This document shows positions 57,524 to 64,000 of a stretch of 64,000 bases of DNA, piece by piece. The stretch is from JACKBK01 sp963707275 (GTDB lineage: Bacteria > Chloroflexota > Anaerolineae > JAAEKA01): the NCBI GenBank assembly GCA_963707275.1, contig CAVPPH010000005.1, forward strand, positions 124,001 to 188,000, read 5' to 3'. The notes under the pieces were generated by a model that searched no databases, was not told where the DNA came from, and was given only the letters and a program-made list of their open reading frames with translations. Made by a program: the position numbers and the translations under genes. Position 1 is the first letter of the stretch. Each line of letters starts with the position of its first letter.

Positions 57524-59754
57524 ATGCGTACCAAACTGTTTGCACTGCTTGCCATGCTGGTCGTGCTGGCCATGTTCGTCGCGGGCTGCTCGCCCGCTGC
57601 CCCAACTGAGGCCCCCGCGGTCGATCAGCCTGCCGCTGCCACGGAAGCTCCGGCAGCGCCCGACCAGCCCAGCGAGCCGGCGGCTGACGCCGACACGATG
57701 GCCAAGCCCAAGGTTGGCTTCGTCTACGTTGCACCCATCGGCGACATGGGCTGGACCTGGGCCCACGACCAGGCCCGCCTGATGGTCGAAGCGGAGCTGG
57801 GCGTCGAAACGACCTACATCGAGAACGTGCCCGAAGGCCCCGACGCCGAACGCGTGATCCGCGACTTCGCGCAGAAGGGCTACAACCTGATCTTCACCAC
57901 CTCCTTCGGGTTCATGGACCCGACCATCAACGTCGCCGCCGAGTTCCCGGACACTACCTTCGTTCACATCTCCGGCTACAAGACGGCTGACAACGTCAGC
58001 ACCGTCTTCGGCGGCATCGAGGAAGCTCGCTATCTCAGCGGCCTGGTGGCCGGCAGTATGACCGAGAGCAACATCCTCGGCTACGTGGCCGCCTTCCCCA
58101 TCCCCGAAGTAATCCGCGGCATCAACGCCTTCGCCCAGGGTGCACGCGCCGTCAACCCTGACGCCGAGGTGCGCGTCGTCTGGACCAACACCTGGTTCGA
58201 CCCGCCCAAGGAAAAGGAAGCGGCCGAAGCGCTGCTGGACCAGGGCGCCGACGTGATCGCCCAGCACCAGGACACCACCGAGCCCCAGAAGGCAGCCGCC
58301 GACCGCGGCAAGCTGAGCATCGGCTACGACAGCGACATGGCACAGTTCGTGGGCGACACGGTGCTGACCAGCCCGATCTGGAACTGGGCGCCCAAGTACG
58401 TCGACATCGTCAAGAAGGTGCAGGATGGCACCTACGAAAGCGAGGCCTACTATGGCCACTTCAAGGACGGCATCTTCGACCTTGCGCCGTTGAGCGACCG
58501 TGTGCCTGACGATGTCAAGCAACTGGTCGAACAGCGCAAGCAGGAGTTCATCGATGGCAAGTTCGACGTCTTCTGCGGCCCGCTGAACAGCGCCAAGCGG
58601 CGTCGAAGTCCTGCCCGCCGGCAAGTGCATGACTCTGGGTGAAAAGCTGAGCATGGACTTCTTCATCGACGGCGTCAAGGGCGAAGCGCCAGCCGAAGGG
58701 GGAGCCCTGGAGGGCGAAGCCGCCCCTTTTGACGTGAGTGGCGAGGGCGGCGCGATGGCTGATGCCAAGCCTGCCTTCGTCTACGTCGGACCGGTCGGTG
58801 ACCTGGGCTGGAGCTACGCGCACGACCAGGGCCGCCTCAAGATGGCCGAGGCGCTGGGTGTCGAGACAGCCTACGCCGAGTTGGTTGCCGAAGGACCAGA
58901 CGCAGCCCGTGTCATCCGTGACTACGCCGAGAAGGGCTACAACCTCATCTTCGCCACCTCGTTCGGTTACATGGACACCGTGCTCGAAGTGGCAGCGGAC
59001 TACCCCGACACCATTTTCGAGCATGCCACCGGTTACAAGACGGCCGACAACGTCGGCATCTATGACGGCCGCGGCTACCAGGGCTGGTACCTGGCAGGCA
59101 TCGTGGCTGGCAGCATCACCGAGAGCAACCAACTGGGCTACGTAGCGCCCTTCCCGATCCCTGAGGTCGTGCGCAACATGAACGCCTTTGCGCTGGGCGC
59201 CCGCTCGGTGAACCCTGATGTCGACCGTCACGCCGGTCTGGATCTACAGCTGGTTCGATCCGCCCAAGGAGCGCGAGGCCGCGCAGGCGCTGATCGACTC
59301 CGGCGCCGACGTGATCGCCCGCGAGAGCGACAGCGTCGAACCGGACAAGCTGGCCCAGGAAAACGGCGTCTACGCCATCGGCTACAACGCCGTCAGCGCC
59401 GACGTGGCCCCCGATGCTCTGCTGACCGCCCCGATCTGGAACTGGGACGTGTACTACACGCAGGCCGTGCAGGACGCGATGGACGGCACGTGGACCAATG
59501 CGCCGATATGGTGGGGCATGACCGAGGGCCTTCTCGACCTGGCGCCCATCGCCGACTTTGTGCCCCAGGATGTCAAGGACCTGGTAGAAGCCGAGAAGGC
59601 GAAGATCATCTCCGGCGAGTTCGACGTGTTCGAAGGACCGATCAACGACAACACCGGCGCCGAACGTCTTGCCGCCGGTGACAGCATGACCGACGATCAG
59701 AAGCTCAGCTTCGACTGGCTGGTCGAAGGCGTCGTGGGAGAAATCCCGCAGTAG
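57524..59754 (+). CDS. Two-domain BMP-family nucleoside-binding lipoprotein, two frameshifts
   Basis: A substrate-binding lipoprotein (lipobox LAMFVAGCSPA, Cys about 22) of about 742 residues, twice the usual length. It holds two BMP (PnrA-like) domains: the first at about 60-385 (KVGFVYVAPIGDMGWTWAHD, NVPEGPDAERVIRDFAQKGY, SIGYDSDMAQFVGDTVL) and a clearly homologous second at about 410-742 (AFVYVGPVGDLGWSYAHDQG, AEGPDAARVIRDYAEKGY, TAPIWNWDVYYTQAVQDAMD). The second has no signal peptide and joins the first in frame through an Ala/Gly/Glu linker. Single extra bases lie near 58600 (in the first domain, before GVEVLPAGKCM) and 59222. A strong promoter precedes it, and ATPase and permease genes follow. 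It should capture nucleosides. Confidence 0.9.
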
Positions 59755-59762
59755 ATTCAAAT

Positions 59763-59800
59763 TGACGGGCCTCTGGTGTTTCAGAGGCCCGTCAGTTTTT
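59763..59800 (+). terminator. Intrinsic terminator inside the transporter operon
   Basis: TGACGGGCCTCTG (59763-59775) and CAGAGGCCCGTCA (59782-59794) pair perfectly, then GTTTTT. It stands between the binding-protein gene and the ATPase gene, which would leave more mRNA for the binding protein than for the membrane parts. Confidence 0.88.
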
Positions 59801-59810
59801 GCTTTATAGG

Positions 59811-59866
59811 TGTTGTGTATTGCGAGCGTACTCCGAGTACGAACTGCGCAGTACCCACTACCGGCC
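59811..59866. repeat. Heptad array E1
   Basis: Eight consecutive 7-nt units: TGTTGTG and TATTGCG on the left, ACGAACT, GCGCAGT and ACCCACT on the right, two divergent units in the middle. Left and right are inverted relatives. The family is the same as arrays B and D. Confidence 0.65.
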
Positions 59867-59910
59867 GCATAACTCCAGATTGGTGGAAGCCCTATTCAGT
59901 TTCCCGTCCC

Positions 59911-59959
59911 TCTGATTTCTGATCTCTGACTTCTGACTTCCGATCTCTGACCTCTGATC
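59911..59959. repeat. Heptad array E2, seven tandem TCTGAYY units
   Basis: Exactly seven tandem 7-nt units fit the consensus TCYGAYY without gaps. The unit type matches the right arm of array C (GACTTCT in another phase). It lies 38 bases before the ATPase start. Confidence 0.85.
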
Positions 59960-59997
59960 CCAATCACGGGTCTCAGCAACAAGCGAACCGGTGCCGC

Positions 59998-61581
59998 ATG
60001 ACCTCGATCCCTTTGGCCGTTGAAATGCGCGGCGTCACCAAGGTGTTCCCTGGTGTCGTCGCCAACGACTCGGTGGACCTGCACATCCACGCGGGCGAGA
60101 TTCACGCCCTGCTGGGCGAGAACGGCGCGGGCAAATCCACGCTGATGAACATCCTGGCCGGTCTCTACCAACCCGATGGTGGCGAAGTCTGGCTGCACGG
60201 CCAGCCCGCCGTGGTTCGTTCACCCAGCGACGCGATCCGCCTGGGCGTCGGCATGGTACATCAGCACTTCAAGCTGGTGCAGCCGCAGACAGTAGCAGAG
60301 AACGTGATCCTGGGGCTGAAGGAGCCGGCCTTCCGGCTCGACATGAAGAAGACCGCCAAAGAAATCCGCGCGCTGGGCGAGCAATACAAGCTAACGGTCG
60401 ATCCCAACGCCTACATCTGGCAGCTCAGCGTCGGCGAGCAGCAGCGGGTCGAAATCCTCAAGATACTTTACCGCAACGCCGACATCCTCATCCTGGACGA
60501 GCCGACGGCCGTGCTGACGCCACAGGAGTCCGAGGAGCTGGGCCAGACGTTGCGCCGCATGATCGAAGAGCCGGCAATCCGCGGTCAGGGCGGCAACAAG
60601 GCTGTCATCTTCATCTCCCACAAGCTGGACGAGGTGACCCGCTTCGCCGATCGGGTAACCGTGCTGCGCGGCGGCAAGGTCGAAGCGACGCTGGATACGC
60701 CGGGCGTTTCCAAGGCCGAGCTGGCCAGCCTGATGGTGGGGCGTAGCGTGATCTTCCAGGTCGAGAAACCGCCCTACGCCGAAAACGTGACCAAGGAAAC
60801 GCGCCAGGAAGTGCTCTTTGCCGTGCGCGACCTGCACGCGCTCAACGACAAGGGCCTGCCCGCGCTGGACGGCGTCACGCTGGACATCCACGCCGGCGAG
60901 ATTCTGGGCATCGCAGGCGTGGCGGGCAACGGCCAGCGCGAGCTGGCCGAGACTATCACCGGGCTGCGCAGGGTCACCTGCGGCCAGGTGTTGGTGCGCA
61001 GCGGCGGGCATGCCGGCGAGCTTGTCGACGCTACCAACCACTCGCCGCGGCAGATCATCGAGGACGGGCTGAGCCACGTGCCGGGCGACCGTCTGGGCGT
61101 TGGGCTGGTCGGCAACCTGGCGATCAGCGACAACATCATCCTCAAGGAATACCGCAAAGCGCCGCTCTCGCGCGGGCCGTTTCTGAACCGCACCTCCATC
61201 GGCATCTTTGCCGAGCGGCTGGTCGAAGCGTTCCAGGTCGCGACCCCGAACGTTGAACGCCCGGTGCGTTTGCTTTCAGGCGGCAACCTGCAGAAGGTGA
61301 TCCTGGCGCGCGAGATCACTGCCAGCAGCGGCCTGTTGGTGGCCGTACACCCGACCCGCGGCCTTGACGTAGGCGCTACCGAGAGCGTGCAGCGGACGCT
61401 GCTGGACGAACGGGCCAAAGGGGCGGGCATCCTGCTGGTGTCAGAAGACCTGGACGAACTGCTGTCGATCTGCGACCGCATCGCTGTGATGTTCGAAGGC
61501 AAGGTGATGGGCATTCTGCCGGCCGAGGATGCCAATCGCAACGAACTGGGCCTGATGATGGCAGGTGAGATCGCTGAGTAG
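59998..61581 (+). CDS. Nucleoside ABC transporter ATPase with two nucleotide-binding domains
   Basis: A 527-residue double ATPase of the YufO/NupO and RbsA-like group, driving uptake through the two permeases downstream. The first domain has Walker A LLGENGAGKSTL (about residue 40), signature QLSVGEQQRVEIL, Walker B ILILDEPTAVL and switch FISHKLDEV. The second domain has the degenerate Walker A GVAGNGQREL typical of this group, signature LLSGGNLQKVILARE and VHPTRGLDVGATE. The order binding protein, ATPase, permease, permease matches BMP-type purine nucleoside importers. The ATG at 59998 begins a normal N-terminus; no strong ribosome-binding site is visible before it. Confidence 0.95.
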   Translation: MTSIPLAVEMRGVTKVFPGVVANDSVDLHIHAGEIHALLGENGAGKSTLMNILAGLYQPDGGEVWLHGQPAVVRSPSDAIRLGVGMVHQHFKLVQPQTVAENVILGLKEPAFRLDMKKTAKEIRALGEQYKLTVDPNAYIWQLSVGEQQRVEILKILYRNADILILDEPTAVLTPQESEELGQTLRRMIEEPAIRGQGGNKAVIFISHKLDEVTRFADRVTVLRGGKVEATLDTPGVSKAELASLMVGRSVIFQVEKPPYAENVTKETRQEVLFAVRDLHALNDKGLPALDGVTLDIHAGEILGIAGVAGNGQRELAETITGLRRVTCGQVLVRSGGHAGELVDATNHSPRQIIEDGLSHVPGDRLGVGLVGNLAISDNIILKEYRKAPLSRGPFLNRTSIGIFAERLVEAFQVATPNVERPVRLLSGGNLQKVILAREITASSGLLVAVHPTRGLDVGATESVQRTLLDERAKGAGILLVSEDLDELLSICDRIAVMFEGKVMGILPAEDANRNELGLMMAGEIAE

Positions 61582-61642
61582 CAGGTGGCAGGTAGCATTG
61601 TGATCCGCGGTTTCCTGTCGATTCGCGGTTCTCTGGTGAACT

Positions 61643-61694
61643 CGTGGATGCCCGCGGAGGCGGGCATGATGGATGTGCGGTGCTCGCATCCACG
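61643..61694. repeat. Nested palindrome with GGAG loop
   Basis: Outer arms CGTGGATGC (61643-61651) and GCATCCACG (61686-61694) enclose a perfect inner hairpin with arms ATGCCCGC (61648-61655) and GCGGGCAT (61660-61667) and loop GGAG. The arms share bases, so two alternative folds compete. The inner hairpin resembles the core of array B. It fills the 156-base gap before the first permease. Confidence 0.7.
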
Positions 61695-61737
61695 GGCTTG
61701 CTGAGGTTGTCAGTTTCGCAGTTACGGAGACGTGCAA

Positions 61738-62859
61738 ATGGCGCTGAAAATTGAGAAGCGGATGGAACCTTCCCGCACCGCTAACATCCTGGTGCCGATC
61801 ATTTCGATCCTGCTGGCGCTGGTGGCGGGCGCGGTGTTGCTGTTCCTGGCGGGCGTCAATCCGCTGGAAACCTACGCAGCCATGCTGGACGGCGCATTCG
61901 GCAGCGCCTACGCCATCAGCGAGACTCTGGTGCGCGCCACGCCGCTGATGCTGACCGGCCTGGCCGTCTCTATCGCCTTTCGCATGTTGTTCTGGAACAT
62001 TGGCGCAGAAGGGCAGCTTGCCATGGGCGCGTTCGGCGCCACTGGCGTCGCGCTCTTACTGCCCAACATCGTTCCCGACGCGCCGGGCTGGCTCTACTTC
62101 ATTGGTATGGTGGTGGCAGCCTTTACGGCCGGCGCGCTGTGGGGACTGATCCCGGCCGCGCTCAAGGCGTTCCTGAAGGTCAACGAGATTATCACGACGC
62201 TGATGCTGAACTACATCGCCATCCTATGGATCCAGTACCTCTATTTCGGCCCGTGGAAGGACCCGCAGGGGTTTGGCTTCCCCGGCACTGCGCCATTTCC
62301 CGAGGCGGCCTGGCTGCCGCGCATCAAGGATGTCATCAACCTACCCGAAGCCATCAACACCGGCCGGGTGCATTTCGGGCTGGGTCTGGCGATCCTGGCC
62401 GCGATATTCATCTGGATCGTGCTGGACCGCACCCGCTGGGGCTACGAGATCAAGGTCATCGGCGAAAACCCCAAAGCGGCCCGCTATGCAGGCATCAGCC
62501 TGGTGCGCAATATCCTGCTGGTGATGATCCTGAGCGGCGGGCTGGCTGGCCTGGCCGGCTATAGCCAGGTTGCAGCCGTCTCACACCGTCTGCAACAGGG
62601 CATCGTAGTCGGCGACGGCTACACCGCCATTATCGTGGCCTGGCTGGCGCGTCTCAACCCCTTCGGCGTGCTGGTGGTCTCGCTGCTGATGGCGGCTCTC
62701 TTCGTCGGCGGCGACCAGATTCAGATCACCATGGGCCTGCCCGCCTCGGTGTCGCTGGTTCTGCAAGGCGCGATGCTCTTCTTCGTCCTCGGCGGCGGTT
62801 TCTTCACCCAGTACCGGCTGCGCTGGACCAGCGGCCAGGCGGTGGTCAGTAGCCAGTGA
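61738..62859 (+). CDS. Nucleoside ABC transporter permease 1
   Basis: A 373-residue permease of the BPD_transp_2 type (YufP/NupP-like) with about ten membrane segments. Family features are the N-terminal anchor (ILVPIISILLALVAGAVLLF), AMLDGAFGSAYAISETLVRA, TPLMLTGLAVSIAFRMLFWN, IGAEGQLAMGAFGA, and VNEIITTLMLNYIAILWIQY with KVIGENPKAARYAGIS, the loop that contacts the ATPase. The ATG at 61738 follows GGAG (61726-61729). The last codons and stop lie inside heptad array F, so the repeat has shaped the C-terminus (VVSSQ). Confidence 0.95.
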   Translation: MALKIEKRMEPSRTANILVPIISILLALVAGAVLLFLAGVNPLETYAAMLDGAFGSAYAISETLVRATPLMLTGLAVSIAFRMLFWNIGAEGQLAMGAFGATGVALLLPNIVPDAPGWLYFIGMVVAAFTAGALWGLIPAALKAFLKVNEIITTLMLNYIAILWIQYLYFGPWKDPQGFGFPGTAPFPEAAWLPRIKDVINLPEAINTGRVHFGLGLAILAAIFIWIVLDRTRWGYEIKVIGENPKAARYAGISLVRNILLVMILSGGLAGLAGYSQVAAVSHRLQQGIVVGDGYTAIIVAWLARLNPFGVLVVSLLMAALFVGGDQIQITMGLPASVSLVLQGAMLFFVLGGGFFTQYRLRWTSGQAVVSSQ

Positions 62860-62930
62860 TCAGTCAACAGATTGTCCAGGTGCGATACGCAATCGCCCGA
62901 CGCATTTTCGATCACTGGTCACTGTTTATC
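62845..62930. repeat. Inverted heptad array F around the permease 1 stop codon
   Basis: Left units at 62845-62872 (GTCAGTA, GCCAGTG, ATCAGTC, AACAGAT) and right units at 62910-62930 (GATCACT, GGTCACT, GTTTATC) are inverted; CCAGTGATC (62853-62861) pairs exactly with GATCACTGG (62910-62918). The stop codon of permease 1 (62857-62859) lies in the left array. Confidence 0.75.
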
Positions 62931-62965
62931 GTCCAAAACACGACACACACAAGGCGAGACACCTT

Positions 62966-63946
62966 ATGAACGTAGCTCTCCTCGTTTCCATCCTGGCAGT
63001 TTCCATCCAGGCCGGCACGTCGCTGGTCTACGCCACCGTCGGCGAGATCTTCACCGAGCGCTCAGGCATCCTCAACCTGGGCGTCGAGGGGATCATGATC
63101 ATGGGCGCGGTGACCGCGTTTGCTGCGGCCTACCACACCGGGTCGGTCTGGGTTGGCCTGGCGGCGGCCATGCTGGCCGGCGGGCTGCTGGCCACCATCC
63201 ACGCCGTGCTGACGGTCTCGCTACGCGCCGATCAGGTGGTCTCCGGCCTGGCGCTGACCATCTTCGGCACCGGCCTGGCGAGCTTTCTGGGTCAGCGCCT
63301 GGGACCGGCTGGCAAACCGCTGGTGGGACTGGTGGGGCCGCGCTTTCCCCGCTTCGCCGACGCGTTCTTCCAAAGCACAGTGGCCAAGATTCCCGGCATC
63401 GGTGGCCCGCTGACACAGATATTCAACCAGGATATTCTGGTCTACGCGATGTTTATCTTGGTGCCGCTGGCTTCGTACTGGATCTATCGCACGCGTCCGG
63501 GCCTGCATCTGCGCTCAGTAGGCGAAAGTCCCGGCACCGCCGACGCGCTGGGCATTAGCGTTTCCCGCACTCGTTATCTTTACACCATCTTCGGCGGGAT
63601 GCTGATAGCGCTGGGTGGCGCACACCTCAGCCTGGCCTACACGCCCGGCTGGACGGAGAACATCACCGGCGGGCGCGGCTGGATCGCCATCGCACTGGTG
63701 ATCTTCGCCACCTGGAACCCCTACCGCGCGCTGATCGGCGCGCTGCTGTTCGGCGGCGTCAACGCGATCCAGTTCCGCCTGCAGGCCGCCGGCGCATCCA
63801 TCCCCGCGCCCTTCCTCAACATGCTGCCCTACCTCTTCACCATCATCATCCTGACCATCGTCACCGTCTACGAGAACGTCAACAAGCGCGTCGTCGCGCC
63901 GGCCGCGCTGGGCATCCCCTACATCCGCGGCGAGCGGACGGGATGA
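62966..63946 (+). CDS. Nucleoside ABC transporter permease 2
   Basis: A 326-residue permease of the BPD_transp_2 type (YufQ/NupQ-like), the second half of the channel. It shows eight or nine membrane segments and the conserved blocks SLVYATVGEIFTERSGILNL, GVEGIMIMGAVTAFAAAYHT, RADQVVSGLALTIFGTGLAS, LRSVGESPGTADALGISVSR (ATPase contact) and TPGWTENITGGRGWIAIALV. It closes the importer operon. The stop overlaps the next start (ATGA at 63943-63946), so translation continues into a gene cut by the window end. Confidence 0.95.
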   Translation: MNVALLVSILAVSIQAGTSLVYATVGEIFTERSGILNLGVEGIMIMGAVTAFAAAYHTGSVWVGLAAAMLAGGLLATIHAVLTVSLRADQVVSGLALTIFGTGLASFLGQRLGPAGKPLVGLVGPRFPRFADAFFQSTVAKIPGIGGPLTQIFNQDILVYAMFILVPLASYWIYRTRPGLHLRSVGESPGTADALGISVSRTRYLYTIFGGMLIALGGAHLSLAYTPGWTENITGGRGWIAIALVIFATWNPYRALIGALLFGGVNAIQFRLQAAGASIPAPFLNMLPYLFTIIILTIVTVYENVNKRVVAPAALGIPYIRGERTG

Positions 63947-64000
63947 CCGGCAACGACCGCGGCTCACCCGCCTGGTGGAACCAGCGCTACCAGTCAGACG
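63943..64000 (+). CDS. Start of a further gene, possibly a methyltransferase
   Basis: Only 19 codons are visible, starting at the ATG that overlaps the permease stop. The segment PAWWNQRYQSD resembles the N-terminal WxxRY region of small class I SAM-dependent methyltransferases, but this is too short to be sure. Confidence 0.4.
   Translation, partial: MTGNDRGSPAWWNQRYQSD

Noticed and set aside
59811..59959. Possible CRISPR-like array
   Set aside because: The units are 7 nt long, contiguous and degenerate, with no spacers, and no cas genes are present in the window.

Overview
The window looks like chromosomal DNA from a GC-rich member of the phylum Chloroflexota (Anaerolineae/Caldilineae-like). 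This is inferred from gene content: secreted proteins with Thr/Pro-rich tails, a DUF5667 protein beside an ECF sigma factor, META-domain lipoproteins, a multi-GAF PP2C phosphatase, and two exported proteins ending in a YLPMVLK-type motif. No rRNA, tRNA or CRISPR array was found. More than 20 single-base indels interrupt genes that should be intact (pnp, lepB, tatD, glmM-like, ade). They are densest in the first 2 kb and look like sequencing or assembly errors, so most broken genes are annotated over their full reconstructed span.

Layout. 1-4.5 kb: end of GDP-mannose 4,6-dehydratase, two phosphohexomutases and a TatD nuclease. 4.5-11.7 kb: polyprenyl diphosphate synthase, two glycosyltransferases, a large glycosyltransferase-like membrane protein and an O-antigen-ligase-like protein, together a cell-surface glycan locus. 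11.8-16.1 kb: a partner-switching module with two STAS antagonists, an RsbW-like kinase and a four-GAF SpoIIE/PP2C phosphatase. 16.1-19.9 kb: rpsO, pnp and lepB. 20-20.3 kb: a transposase remnant. 20.6-23.6 kb: a NarL-type two-component pair and a small receiver-like protein.

23.7-39.5 kb holds exported proteins. They are an unrecognised 530-residue protein, a roughly 1,960-residue fusion (DUF1254/DUF1214, S9B peptidase, two DUF333, M20 dipeptidase, Cys-rich domain), an alkylsulfatase-like lipoprotein, a large FG-GAP/discoidin protein, and on the minus strand a small dockerin-like/S74 protein. 40-44.2 kb: a PAS/GAF histidine kinase overlapping a receiver-HAD-HerA-type ATPase fusion. 44.4-45.4 kb: a decayed transposase. 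45.5-55.3 kb: a YyaL/DUF255 protein, a DUF433/DUF5615 toxin-antitoxin pair (minus), a META lipoprotein, an eight-CXXCH cytochrome (minus), and an ECF sigma factor with its DUF5667 membrane partner.

55.4-64 kb is a purine unit: adenine deaminase (minus) diverges from a nucleoside ABC transporter made of a two-domain BMP lipoprotein, a double ATPase and two permeases. Imported purine nucleosides and bases would feed the deaminase.

Many intergenic gaps carry arrays of degenerate 7-nt units, often in inverted pairs around a hairpin core. In two places they run into the end of the upstream gene and supply its stop codon. These arrays, the giant peptidase fusion and the receiver-HAD-ATPase fusion are the least ordinary features here.
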